A stretch of DNA of 64,000 nucleotides from Lyophyllum atratum (Eukaryota; Basidiomycota; Agaricomycetes; Agaricales; Lyophyllaceae). Both the position numbers and the translations under genes were made by a program. Below are positions 46,416 to 58,145 of the stretch, one piece after another (positions within the stretch are counted from its first letter, which is position 1; every line of letters begins with the position of its first letter). Below the pieces are notes generated by a model. It searched no databases. It worked only from the letters and a program-made list of their open reading frames with translations, and was not told the origin of the DNA. The stretch is taken from NCBI GenBank assembly GCA_014905825.1, contig JACGCN010000030.1, positions 186,001 to 250,000 on the forward strand, read 5' to 3'.

Positions 46416-48160
46416 GTTAGCACAAACCACGATGTTTGACAAGAGCCAGATCAACAAATTTCATGACGGGCCGCGGGTTGCTCCTCCGTCTCGGCCTTTC
46501 GACCTCATACGCGAAAACCTCAGGAAGATCAACGCTTTGCCCATTCATGAATAGTCAGCTGCTATTTGATCAAGAGGCATTTGAAGGAACGTCTCTGCTG
46601 CAAGGATTGCAGCTTTTCCGCCCTGTCCAGGTCCATAAATGATATTCATATTTCAGAGCCAGTGACACTGACAGCCGTTGAATCAGTTTTCCCAGTTTTT
46701 CACTTGCAAAACGCGTTGCGGTTTGCGCACGGCGTTCAGAGGACCCAAATGGTACGCCGCGCCACATGCTGTTTCATGGAATAATCTAAACTTGCTCAGT
46801 TGACTTAGGCATTCAACGCATCTTGACAATGACACGACCCGGGGGCGACTACCGCGTTTATGAAAGCCAGGCATGCCATTCGTGAAACCACGACGCCAAC
46901 GTACAAGCTGTGAAAATTGCAACAGAGAAGGGTGCTTACGGTCAATCGTGTACGGTGACATGAAGATCGCGAAGGATCCCGAGCCAATGTGAGCGTCGGC
47001 ACTTCGAGACGAAGTTCCAATGGATGCAAACGTACCTGCGGAAGGAGGTGTTCCAGCCAGACAGGCAGGGGCAGCAGTCGGGGCGAAAGGGGGGGAGGAG
47101 GACGCGAATGTGGTCGAAATCGAAAGGGCCTGAAAAGAATGGCGCTCTGGGAACTATCCTCCAGACTGGGTGTTCTATCATACCCACCAAATCACGGACC
47201 CCCTCTTTGTGAGTGTTTCATGCTTATCCCTCTCCCGCCACTCACGCATTTCACAGGCTGCGGAGCAGTTCTACGTGTCCATCTCACGGTGCCGCGAATC
47301 TACGCAATGACATGGTCTACCCCACCGCCGATGACGCCAAAGGAGGCTCCGCGAGACTCAGCATCGACCACAGCGTTGTCGCCGACCTCAAGAACATCGA
47401 AGACCCGTCAAGCAGGACCACGCCATGAGCGACAGCCCCGCCTCGCGCAAATCAACAACCGACATCACCCCCGAAACCTAGTTCGCCACCCTCCTCCATC
47501 CCCGTCCAGACTAGTTCGGTGATAAATTCGCTGCATCAACCAGTGTGTCCTCCATGTACGACATGTGGATCACCAAGGCGCACGGCGCCCACCTCAAGAT
47601 CAATTACTTCTGGCCGATCATCCACCTCTCCGAGCAAACCACACACTTGATGGCTGTGTGCTCCGCACCCACCGCCCGGTGGATACCGTTCCCCAATGTG
47701 GGTTCGACGCTGCGCAGGTATCATTTTTATGATCAATGGCTTCACACAGGGTGATCAACTTGTTCTAATGGGCGACACCCAGTTGAGTTATTTATGGTTA
47801 CTGACACTCGTAAGTTTCACAGCTGTTAAGTATGACTGGCGGGCTATGCCGCGGGATTATGACAGTCACCTAGCCTGACAGCGTGTCGAAGCTGGTTCAA
47901 CTGGGGATTCAGGGTTCAACCGTCGACGCATGGGCACTGTGGGGGGCAGCAGTCTAAGAGAGACATGTGCCAACCGCAATTGCCACCATTGTGTGTCCAT
48001 ACACCAACACTGATTAGATCGCAACGGCAGAGGTGCTCGAAATTGGTCGCATCCTGTCATAGCCCAGACGAGCTTTGCAAACAACCGAATTTTGTTTGTA
48101 TAGAGGGAAGAAGCGACGCATAGATGATCTACATAGCATAGTCAAGAAAAATCTCGAACC
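46416..48160. other. Unresolved region, possible gene remnants
   Basis: Plus-strand frames such as MQTYLRKEVFQPDRQG (47,024), NDMVYPTADDAKGGSARLSI (about 47,310) and MYDMWITKAHGAHLKINYF (47,554) look protein-like but cannot be joined with consistent phases, and I do not recognise them. Treat as possible remnants of one or more genes. Confidence 0.3.
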
Positions 48161-49111
48161 TCATTGACCTTCCTTGACTTCTAACTTCAAAAAGTCACTG
48201 ATAAGCTGCATGTAGCGATCCCTTTCCTCAAAGAAAGGAGTGTGACTTGAGTTCTCTAACGTAACCCATTTCACCTTCTGAATCCCATCGAAGAAAGGCT
48301 TGACAACGAAGTCCTGTGAAATGTCCTTACGGCCGTTGATCACAAAGGTGGGCACCCGGATGAGGGAAAGGCGATCAATGATGGACCAATCCTTCAGAAT
48401 ACTACAAACGGACAATAGTCAGTGTCATTAATGAACATCAGTGTGAAAGGTCACGTACGGTGCAGCAGCGACGGTTGGATCACCATCAGGTCCGAATACT
48501 TGTTGCATAGTATAGTAATACGAATCGGGGAACGGCTTGACCGTGCAACCATAAACCGCATGGAACTCTTGGAGCGCGGCCCAGAACTTGGCTGAATCCT
48601 TCATGCCAGACGCCAACCCTTCCTGCACCGACGCTGGGAACGTCTGCATCAGCTGCATATTGGACTTGTTCCACAACGCGGACGACGCGAGAGAGTCAGA
48701 CAAGATCAGGTTCTTCAAGCCCTTGGGCTGCCTGCGGACCTCGAACTCGGAGGCCAGAATTCCACCCCAAGAGTGGCCAGCAAGGTTAAACGCGTCTTGA
48801 ATAGAGAAGTGATTGGTGAGGTTGATGAGCTCATCAATGAACAGATCCACGGTCCAAAATGTAGGCGGCTTGTCCTTGAGATGGGTGGAGAGCCCATTGC
48901 CCAGTTGGTCATAGAGGATGACGGCGGTGCCGAATTTGGCGGAGAGGTCGGAGAAAGGGACAAGGTAGTCATGAACGAGCCCTGGCCCGCCGTGAAGGAC
49001 GACGAGCGGAGGCCCAGCGCTCTTGAGATCACCAAAGAGTTTGTAGTACGTTTGGAATGTCTCTCCCTGATATTCGAAGTCGATCTTTCCGTCCTTGAAG
49101 GTAGTGGACAT
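48161..49111 (-). CDS. Alpha/beta hydrolase, proline iminopeptidase-like (S33 family)
   Basis: Two exons, 49111-48459 and 48401-48161 (intron 57 nt), phases fit, 297 residues from MSTTFKDGKIDFEYQGETF. An upstream Met at 49,144 would add 11 residues. Motifs: the oxyanion-hole HGGPG in LVVLHGGPGLVHDYL, YDQLGNGLST, and the nucleophile Ser in FNLAGHSWGG. The charge relay comes from Asp in FVINGRKDIS and His in ENSSHTPFFEE, so all three catalytic residues are present. Family members remove N-terminal proline or hydrolyse amino-acid amides; fungal relatives also occur in secondary metabolism. There is no signal peptide, so a cytosolic enzyme is likely. Confidence 0.88.
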
Positions 49112-50089
49112 AGTGGCAGCAATCGAATGAGATCTGGAAAGCAAGTTGGAGACGGACGTAAATCCTCGATGAAGCCGCGTAGCATACCTGGTAAGATTCT
49201 GTGAATGATTTGGCTGATGTATCCAATTCTCTGTGCTGATATGGAGGACTGAATAGATAAAGTCGAGCAGGGCAGTTCGTGTGACGAGGAGCAGAGGGAA
49301 GATCCAAGTTCGGGCTGATTGGTGGCATCATGTTTGAAAGTAGTCTATACCGAAAAGTCCACAGCCACCGATTAAGGCAGCTGACACAGGTCGCCCATAG
49401 TCCAAGGTTATCAGTGGGCGTCGTAATTAAACACGCGTGCATGGTAGAGATATGATCCAGAGAAGCAACGCCCACAAGTTGCAGCAGCGACTGCAGCGCC
49501 TCGGGCTGCCTCGGACTTCTTGACCTAAGGGATATGGATGTAAATCTGTTTCGACTTTCTGATCTGATATCAGCCTGATAGGTATGTCGAGTTGAAATCC
49601 TGGCTGATACTGGCACCTGATGTGGCACCGTATATGTAACATCGCATCGCATGTAGCGTTAGTCCCATAACGCTCTTCTGACTTAAACCCGGCACTTACC
49701 ATCCAATCAGACTGTCAAAGCAAGTTTTGTTTACAAGACGGGTCTTGGTAAGCTTGGGATTAACACTAGCTATCGTTAACGGCAGTCATGAAGCAACTAG
49801 TCTGGGTGCACCCAAGTTGAAGGAAGTTGGAAATGATGAAAAGCGGAGACATGACACGTGATCATGACGCGACCAGCGCGTGCCAGTTGAAGTTGACGTT
49901 GAACCGCTGTTGTCCTCGCCTCCTCGTTCAAGTACCTCTCGATGGGCAAGCTGGTCATAATGCCCCGCAATGGTGCAAGCTCTTTGTGAATCTATAAATC
50001 TATTATATCGCTACATTCGCCCGTCTCTCCTCAGCAGGATCATACCCACCAACAGCCTGAACAAACTTGAACGACACCACAGGACGACA
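49112..50089. other. Intergenic, divergent promoters
   Basis: About 1 kb between the hydrolase (minus) and the exonuclease remnant (plus). The 207-codon minus frame at 49029-49652 overlaps the hydrolase start, has no family motif, and is rejected as a gene. Confidence 0.45.
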
Positions 50090-51250
50090 ATGAGCTCACC
50101 CAAGGTTCTAACTGCGCTCCATACTCTCGCATCAAAGAAAGTTCCTTTGGAAGATGATTCCGACAGCGATATCGAGGTCGTTGGACCGTTTCCAGTCCAA
50201 CAGGATCTGAAGAGCAAGAATAAAGGAAAGGAGAAGAGTACGAGGCCGAGCGCCGAACCTGATTCAGCACGTCCAGCCGTGCGTACCAATCTTCCTTTCT
50301 TTCGCTACAACATTATTAAACAACAATGGCACTGGCAGGCTTCATCCCCTCTGCCTCCAACAGCACCGTGATCGCGAGCGTGATGAACATTCAAAAGCAT
50401 CACCTAATATCACTCACGGAAACCGTACAATCCCTCCCGTCTCCGCACACATGGAGGCCCCACCCGCTTCTAAAAGAACCATTACTACTGCCACTACCAC
50501 CACCGCACGCAGCGCGGCCGTAGCTCCAAGATCAACGGTCCCCCGCCCATCAAAACCTGAGCCCGTTCTTGACCACCCCATATACTCATACAAAGACTAC
50601 ACGAACCCCAAACCCTACCTTGTCTACACCGTCGACGAGTCCGAGGCCGATGACCTGGTCGACGGCCTGAAAGCAGGGCCGCTGGCGCTGGACATGGAAT
50701 GGAGGGTGCTCTTCCTGCGGCGCGGTGGTGGGGGTGCCAGTGGTGGAGGAAGTAAAGGACCACGAGGAGAACAAAGAGAAAGAGAAGCCAGAGATGCGCC
50801 CGCATTACCTACGGGCCTACCGATACTGGCACGAGCGAGACATGCCGATGGAGCGCATGTGTCGGGAGCTGAGCTTGAAGGGACGAGTGGCGGGGGTGCT
50901 GGGGGTGGCTGGGGAGGGCTTGAAGGTTGGGACTGTTATGTGCGTTTGCGATCTCACCTTCCCTCATGTCCTTTTCGTATGCCTTTTGCTTTTGGGATCG
51001 TGGTCGTGATTGGGATATCAGCTGATACGAAGTAATCACCCACAGAACATATATCGTGAGCGCCTTACAAGCAGATCCGACGCTGCCATTCGACATGCGG
51101 AAGTTGAGGGAGCTGGTGCAGATGGATGCGGCGTCATGGGTGAGGCATCGGGAGTGGATATTGAGTGTGTGGGCGCAGGGGTTGGGCGTTCAGGCGAAGG
51201 CGAAGGCGAAGGCGGGAAATGGAGATGGGGACGGACATCAGGGACGGTGA
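50090..51250 (+). pseudogene. WRN-like 3'-5' exonuclease gene with the catalytic core deleted
   Basis: Exon 1 is 50090-50278 (MSSPKVLTALHTLASKK, then an acidic, Lys-rich linker). Exon 2 starts at 50364 and reads YSYKDYTNPKPYLVYTVDES, EADDLVDGLKAGPLALDMEW, where D-x-E is Exo I. Directly after WRVLFLRRGG the frame becomes low-complexity. In the next frame the C-terminal helix-turn-helix-like region of mushroom WRN-like exonucleases follows: RPHYLRAYRYWHERDM, MCRELSLKG, GEGLKVGTV; then, after an intron to about 51,046, TYIVSALQADPTLPFDMRKL and ASWVRHREWIL. The Exo II and Exo III motifs, some 120 residues in the family, are missing. It is therefore not an active nuclease, although the 5' half and the last exon keep good splice sites. 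Confidence 0.6.
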
Positions 51251-52097
51251 ATTGACTCTACTGGTAGAGTGCAATCGTCTTGATTTATCTTTCATTTATG
51301 CATGTAGTCTTGGACGTTGTTGTATGTATCATGTATGTACCAGGAGGATATACCTGAGTACCGGAATGAGGCATATGGCATAGTACGGATGATTGGAGTA
51401 TCGGTACAGTATAGTGTCCAATGTACTTAGTTGCTCGACTGCAGCGGCACCCGGACGTCCGACCGACACAGGGACCATGTTGACTTTGACATGGCTGAAT
51501 GTGCTCACTGCGCACCGCTATCACCTGGGGCAGGTGTCACTATCTGCATGAACCACTCTAATAACAATTCCTAATTATTTTTATGTGTCTGTCGCATACA
51601 TACGCGTGCCCGAGGTGTATGAGGGAGACCTTCAACCGAGACTTGCAATTCAAATACGGGCACGCGATCTCGGCGTCCGTCGACATCCAATCATTGGGAT
51701 GGCCATGGGTCGCCAACTTATGATAGGACAGTAAGAGTATATACGCGAGACTACCTGCCCTAAAGCGAAGTCACATGCCTCATCTGATGTTGACACGGGT
51801 CCACGGGTCCATCGTTTGGCCAGCACGTTCCGCAACCAACATCTCCTCCCCCCATTGTCTGCCGGGTGAACAGTTGTGAGTGAACATTGTCTATAGTGCT
51901 CTGTTTATGTCTCAGGCTGCAACTATATCCCCGTAGTAGCCGGACTGTCCACAGACTTCGTCCGAAATTTATCCAGGCTTCTAATCATACGGTTGGAAAG
52001 TGGCCAGGCAAGTTCAAGGTCCGCCATTCGACGGCCCATTGTTCTCCAATAACTTATAAGCCGAGCTTCACTCAGTGCTCCAGGTAAGATATTCATC
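51251..52097. other. Intergenic, no gene seen
   Basis: 0.85 kb between the exonuclease remnant and the FunK1 gene, both plus strand. It should hold the FunK1 promoter. No gene recognised. Confidence 0.45.
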
Positions 52098-54523
52098 ATG
52101 GCTTCTTCCCAGAATACCAGCAACTTATCAGGCTCGCCACTCAAATTTCCAGTCTCGAGCACTCACAATTCTGGAACGGAGAGAGTCCTCGCCGACGTCC
52201 GCGTGAAAATGAACGATGCGATGTCCGGCCTCTTCGTTGGTCCCATGCCTGTCGACCAATTTTTAGACGAATTCCTGCCACAACCCGTGGCGGTGCCATT
52301 GCCTGGCGGCATATCGACGACCCTCTTCGACCGTATGCCACGAACCAAGTTAGAGCGGCAGATGTACAAACCCTTTGTATGTGGCTTCATCTGATCTGTT
52401 TTTACAGTCTCAATACTCACTAATGTCCTGCAGATCGACCTCATCCAAAACAATGGCCTCATCCCTGGCTACCAGATCGTAAACACTTCTGATTACCCTG
52501 ACCACGATTCAGACGACAAAATTCGACCTGACCCTACCATGTACAAATCGACGGTAGACGTTTCGAAGAAAGTCATGCAATTCGGCGAAATCGAACTTCA
52601 CTTTGAACTCAAGGTCGACAAATCTCATGACCCATTCGATGAGCCCAGTCCGACCGACGATCGTCTAAACCATAGATTCGAAGCTTCGGGGATTGGCAGA
52701 AGCAAGGACAGGTCGCAACTCATTCATTACGCAACTGAATGGTTTTCTCGGCAGCATCGCCGATTCGCCTTCACCGTCTTCATTTGCGACCCTTACGTAC
52801 GCTTTATTCGTTGGGATCGCGCTGGTGCGGTTGTTTCTGAGAAATTCGACTACCGCAAGAACTCCCGGCCTTTGATCGACTTTCTCTGGCGCTTCACTCA
52901 TCACGACGACGCTGGTCGGGGACTGGATCCCACCGTAGTCCCCGCCACCACTCATCAAGCGGAGCTCGCTCGCCTCCATCTCTCGGAGTGGAAACCTGAA
53001 CAAGAACGCCCTTTTGTGGTGTTCAAGGTGACAGACGTCGACGGGACGCCTCGTGAATTCATCGCTTGGAACTGCATGTCCCATTCCGGCTCACTTACCG
53101 GGCGATGCACTCGCGCATATCCCGTGTATGAGGAGGCGACTAGGAAACGATACTTCCTCAAAGACACTTGGCGTGCTCACGATTTGGCAAAGGAGGCCGA
53201 CATCCTCCGAGAGCTCCAAGAGGCTAAAGTCCAGTACATCCCACCCTACGTGTGTGGCGGCGATCTTTCTGGAGACGTTACGAAGACCGATTTGTTCGTT
53301 CCCGACGACGGACATGAAGCCGACACTACAGGAGAACACGAAGGTCGCGAACCTGGTGACCAACTGGCAGGGTCCTCCCACAAACGCGATGGCGCCTGGA
53401 GGTGTGGTAATGACTGGAGGCGCATAACGCAGCGCTTCCACCATCGCTTCGTTGTGGATTTCATCGGTAAACCCCTCTCTCAAGTTACCTCATCGGAACA
53501 TTTCCTCAAAGTTGTATCTCATGCGTTCACCGGTAAGCTTTGGCCAGCGTCTTCGCATATCGCAATTATTGAGACTCCCGATTCTAGCCCACCATCAAGC
53601 CTATGAAAGCAAAAACAAAATTATACATCGCGATATCAGTGCGAACAATATCCTCATCGACGTCAATGGAAATGGTATCCTTAACGACTGGGACCTTGCA
53701 AAGCGAGAGTCCGAGTTGACGCAAGCTCGGCGGCACGAACGAACTGTAAGTCACCATCTTCGTACTTGGTCTCAATCGATTGATGCTAAATCAAGCTTAT
53801 ATACAGGGGACTTGGGAATTTATGTCGTGCCTCCTGCTATCGAAGCAGCACACCATCCACACTATCCAGGACGACATGGAGTCATTTGTCTACATTGTTC
53901 TCTATCACGGCCTTCGCTATTTTCGGCACAACAAGCCAAACTCCACGAAGAACCATATGCGAGCTATCTTTGAATCCCAACTGATAGAAGGGGACGGAAC
54001 CATTGTAGGTGGAAAAAGCAAACGAGATATGTTCGAAGGCAAGACGTTCCTTGGGAATGGCTTCGAGCTCGAAAGTAGACCCTTAGACCTCTGGAAAGGG
54101 GCTGCGTTCCAAGCGATCAAGGAGTGGATAGAGTTCGTTGATCCCGTCGTTGATCGTAAAGTAGATCAGGTTGCGGCGTTGCTGGGACGTGCACCTCCGA
54201 CTTCATCCACAGCCCCGGTGCGCCAGCTTCTCCAAGACCATACCTCCATGGCCAACATGTTTTCCCGCTGCTTAGCTTCCAAAGATTGGCCTGATCCGAA
54301 GGACCCGCCAGTCGACGCCCTTGCACCTACGGGACGCAAAGGGGACTCCTCTCAGCAATCGAGCAAGCGTCCATTCGAGTCCGACGAACGGAGCTCTATG
54401 GGGGGTTCGACGAAGAGGAGTAGAACATCACAGTCCATTCGGAGCTCAAACTCGCACTCGATGAAGATACGTTCTCGTATTAGCCAGAGCCAAAGCGGCG
54501 CAGGAGGGAATAGAAGGACCTAG
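52098..54523 (+). CDS. FunK1-type protein kinase
   Basis: Four exons: 52098-52376, 52434-53532, 53588-53745 and 53807-54523. Introns are 57, 55 and 61 nt; phases fit; 750 residues. FunK1 kinases are a group expanded in multicellular basidiomycetes. The N-terminal ~300 residues hold the typical pre-kinase region (MQFGEIELHFELKVD, FAFTVFICDPYVRFIRWDRA, LIDFLWRFTH). The kinase part has RYFLKDTWR with the ATP lysine, AKEADILRELQEAKVQYIP, the catalytic loop IIHRDISANNILID, the DFG-equivalent ILNDWDLAK, GTWEFMSCLLL, and DDMESFVYIVLYHGLRYF. The Ser/Arg-rich tail (STKRSRTSQSIRSSNSHSMK) resembles a nuclear-localisation stretch. All catalytic residues are present, so it should be active; the substrate is unknown. 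Confidence 0.93.
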
Positions 54524-54904
54524 ATCCCCACTTTAGATATTATCAGAGCCGTATTGTATATCCTTCTACTTCTAGGAACGATACCCGGGCATATGTACTC
54601 CATCATCAATGTATTTCAGCCGCATTTTCTCCCATGCTGTTGCATCAGTTCCGTTCATAGTCCGAATTTGTCAAAATTCACCCCACCTCGCAAAGCACAG
54701 GCTATTGTCTGTGCCAGCCTTCCCTAAAAACAAATCAAAGATACGATTGCTTTTGGCAGCAGCCGCCATGAAGCATGGTTATCGTGGATCACCGGGGCTT
54801 GGGAGTGCTTCATTGTATCATATGGATCTTATCACTCGTGCCACCCTCGAGGAGCGCTGTGGTTCTTGGTTCGCGGAAGCTTCAGATTGTACTTACGGCC
54901 TGGA

Positions 54905-55507
54905 CTTATCCAGGCCTGCACTGGACAGGGGAACCTAATAAACATGATCGCTGATGGCGACCTAGCCACAGTCTCTGATAACGGCAAAGTATGTACGCTC
55001 AACGCTACGCCTTATCGAGTCGCTATCAAAGGGGATGCCGGTGTCGAGCACTTCGTCATTTACGACACCGCAGGGTATAACGAGGACAAGAACGGCAGTG
55101 TAGAGGACTTAGAGGCTATCTCTAATCCCTTTCGCCTCCTCAAATCGCTCGACGCGGGTGTCAGCTTGCTGGTATTCTGTATGCGTGGCCCTAGGATAAA
55201 CGACACTGTCCACAAGAGCTGGCTCCTCTTCCACAAGGTTATCTGCGATAGTCAGGTACCCATCATCCTCACCGTCACTGGTCTCGAGCATTGGCAGAAA
55301 GGCGATATGAACAACTGGTATACGGAGAACAGAAAGGCGTTCGACAAGTACGCATCATTCCGCATGGCGTCGCGTGCATTACTGCAACCCCAGGGAGTCT
55401 CCTCACGTCGGGTGTGCACGCGTACGACAAGGAGTACATGGAGTCCAGGCTGAAGTTGGCGAGGCTCATACAGTCGCATTGTCGCAAAGAGCCCTTGGAA
55501 GATGAAT
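54905..55507 (+). pseudogene. P-loop GTPase (AIG1/GIMAP-like) copy with damaged P-loop
   Basis: The frame reads TGQGNLINMIADGDLATVSD, where its partner has GETGAGKSSLINLIAGQ: the Lys and Ser of the P-loop and two codons are gone. G3 reads VIYDTAGYNED. Then come GVSLLVFCMRGPRINDT, VPIILTVTGLEHWQKGDMNN and WYTENRKAFDKY. After that the frame changes to HGVACITATPGSLLTSGV, YDKEYMESRLKLARLI. One base is missing from the junction relative to an in-frame join. Upstream, a start Met and the first ~15 residues are not in place. The copy faces its relative at 56.1-56.9 kb. Confidence 0.65.
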
Positions 55508-56100
55508 CTCGTCATATGGTTCAAGGAAATCATCCAAAAGGTGGCTTATTGGAACCCGACTACGTGGTCCTGGAGGGGCAAGTTCTAATGGGATCAAGGA
55601 ACTGGCGAAGCAATGTGGTACGAAGGAAGACGAAGCTGAGAAACTCGGAAAGGCGCTTTCTAAAGACTGACCCCAGTATTCCTCCCAGCCTGGAGTAGTA
55701 TTTATTACGCATACCGTTACCTTGATAATATGATTGCATTTGACTCAAACGAAAATTGCCCCAGTTTCAGTGGATACTTAGCTTCCTTCGGCCAGTGGTC
55801 CGAGCGCCAGGCATAGTTGAACAAAAGGTTCTTCTCTTCTGCAGTGATGCGTAGTCAGCCGTTGTCAGAATTGGTGAAAGCGCAGTGGCGATGGTGGAAG
55901 ACGGGACGCATAACAACATTGGTGCTGCGGGCCGGGCAGTGTCTTATTTTAGAAGGTTACGGCGTGACTCTCGACGAGAGGTTTTTGGCAAATTCGGGAC
56001 AATGTAAGTACTCTGGGAGCAAGTCATCTAGCATCGCACCACTGTGTTTACAGTCGAAAGTCATAGCATCTTGATACCCAGATGGCTGAATATGTATACC
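55508..56100. other. Spacer between convergent GTPase copies
   Basis: About 0.6 kb with no recognised gene. A few GTPase-like C-terminal residues may extend into it from either side. Confidence 0.4.
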
Positions 56101-56908
56101 TCAGGCATGCCCTGCCCGATGTAATAAGACCCAAAGTTTGCCTGGGGCATCCGAAATAGATAAAAAGAGGAGTGCCGGGATCAGCAGCGCCGCCCGCCGT
56201 GCTCCAAAGTACCTCACCATCCGTGTTATCCTCGTCCGAGATGGCCAGCTCTCCCTATCCATGATCCACGGAGTATGGCCGCAATGATTGACGATCAACT
56301 CGCGCGCCGCCTGTTCAGACTTCTCAAACTGAACCTGAAGTACGTACTCCCCCGATCCGCTTTGTTTCCCGCGCGTCGAGGTAATGCACGCATGGCCCGA
56401 AAACTCCATTTCATTCTCTGAACACCTTTTCGTTCCTTGTCCACCAATCCTCCATCGATGGCGACTCGTTCTCCAGCCCCGTAACTATAAGCACCACAGG
56501 CACCTTGCCTTGACAGAAGCCCTTCACGATCAAGTTGTAATTGGTTTTCCAACCGTCGCGGAAACGGGGCCCACGGACACAGTACACGAGCAAGCTGACT
56601 CCCTGACGCATCTTGGACACGAGGTGCTCGAGATTCTTCATGGCCTGGAGTGCAGGGATCGTGCCATGCTCGCCCTCATTCAATCCAGGTGTATCCCAGA
56701 GTTGTACGGCCTGTGTCGTTCCCGGGATAGTGAAGGAGTGTGGCGTGCTTTCGTACGTCTCGCCCTGGGCGCTCGTAGATACGCTGGCGACAACCTGCCC
56801 TGCGATTAAGTTGATCAACGAGCTCTTCCCAGCCCCAGTCTCGCCGAATATGAGAACGTTGGGGACTGTGGTAGGCCCCTCGATAAGAGTCGGTGGAGTT
56901 GAAGACAT
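56101..56908 (-). pseudogene. P-loop GTPase (AIG1/GIMAP-like), G domain intact, C-terminus out of frame
   Basis: From 56908 the frame gives MSSTPPTLIEGPTTVPNVLI, the P-loop GETGAGKSSLIN, a switch I-like STSAQGETYESTPHSF, G3 in LWDTPGLNEGEHG, GVSLLVYCVRGPRF and VPVVLIVTGLENESPSMEDW, and stops at 56,411 after NEKVFRE. The next frame carries the continuation EMEFSGHACITSTRGKQSG and KSEQAARELIVNHCGHTPW. The offset at the join is one base. Whether the 165-residue G domain alone is still made is open: it keeps every nucleotide-binding motif. The same family break is found in the convergent partner at almost the same codon, but with a different offset. Confidence 0.65.
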
Positions 56909-56989
56909 CTTTGATTGAAGCGAACATTGCCAAACGGAACTTTTATGGAAGTCAAGTTCTGCACGAGGCTGCTTGGTGACGTACTCACA

Positions 56990-57650
56990 GTGGTTCGTAA
57001 AGCCTTGGATAGTAGGAGCTGGATTTACGCCCTCTGTGCTGGGCCACTTTGATAGATATGTATTGGCAAACGTGTAGAACGGTGTTCAGGTCGACCTATC
57101 TTCCAACCGGAAGTTGTCCCCATAGGCATGTCGTCCTCGTGTATGATGTTAACGGAACCAGGGCTTCGTGAGATTGCTATGCGTTTCAAGATTGCATAAA
57201 CTGAAACGGCGTTAAAACTCATCAAGTCTGGAACAATTTAAATGACCACACACCTTTCATGCCTCTTTCAAGCCCCTGGAGTGTTATCGGCCTCGCGAAC
57301 GTCTCCGGCTTATTCGGTTTGATGCGAAGGTAGAGGCTAGACCAATAACGTTGTCAGCGATCGACAATCAGGATCCGGAGCAGAACAAGACGTACCTCGC
57401 TGCTTTTATGGACTTCTTTATCCGGTAATGTCAAGTGGGGCTTGTCATGGTGCTGAATAGCGCTGAAGCTTCAGGCTATGACTTGCGGAGGGGGCCTATC
57501 TAGGATATTTTCATTTGGTTTCTCAGGTGAGAATCCGAGTGAACATACCTTCCATCATTTCCTCTCCCATGACAAGATACTCTCTCTGACCATATTCTCA
57601 TCGAATCAACGCCATCTTGGGCAATGGGCGGTGTAAAGGCTTCCCCTCCA
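56990..57650 (-). other. Possible uncharacterised spliced gene, unresolved
   Basis: Protein-like blocks bounded by good splice signals follow each other: REYLVMGEEMMEG ending at 57,549; HHDKPHLTLPDKEVHKSSE at 57452-57396; LYLRIKPNKPETFARPITLQ, GLERGMK at 57336-57254; then VYAILKRIAISRSPGSVNII, HEDDMPMGTTSGWKI. I could not join all of them in one phase. They may be a real gene whose frame I misread, or a decayed one. Confidence 0.3.
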
Positions 57651-57659
57651 TCTCAACAA

Positions 57660-58145
57660 CATTCGCTTAGAGTGAATCGGTATGCGGTCGTACAGAACAC
57701 GGCGGTGTCACCTCCCTGCATCGCGAGGTCATGCACGCGAATATAACCTATTCCTGCGGACCCTCTGCCAGTCTGATTCGTACGCGAATCGTGTGTTTGG
57801 TTTGTCTGAACGTGATCGCTGTAGTCGAAGGCCGCAAGGAATGGGTAGCGTCGCCATGTGACCTGACGAACTGTAGTATAGATATGTTATGCAGAGCGGA
57901 AGGGGAGGCGGCCGCCGACGGGTCGGTTGCTGACACCTTCCTATCCGGTAAGCGCCATTCCGATAGAGCACGCTATCTCCGCCGACCAGATGGACCCGCT
58001 GGATCAGCCGAGTTTGGCGGCCCCAAGCTCACAGGTATCTTGGGCTACCTTTCCAGCTAGATATTGACAGCGAGGACCTAGGGACGGGTAAGACAGGTTT
58101 ACACAGACCGATGTGACTGCTTCGATCTCACCGTGAGCTTGATGG
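57660..58145. other. Intergenic, no gene seen
   Basis: No recognised gene; short frames on both strands. Confidence 0.4.

Noticed and set aside
46989..47522. 177-codon plus frame, Arg/Gly/Pro-rich
   Set aside because: Composition typical of a shadow frame; another frame in the same place looks more protein-like.
49029..49652. 207-codon minus frame upstream of the hydrolase
   Set aside because: Overlaps the hydrolase start in a different frame and shows no domain or signal peptide.
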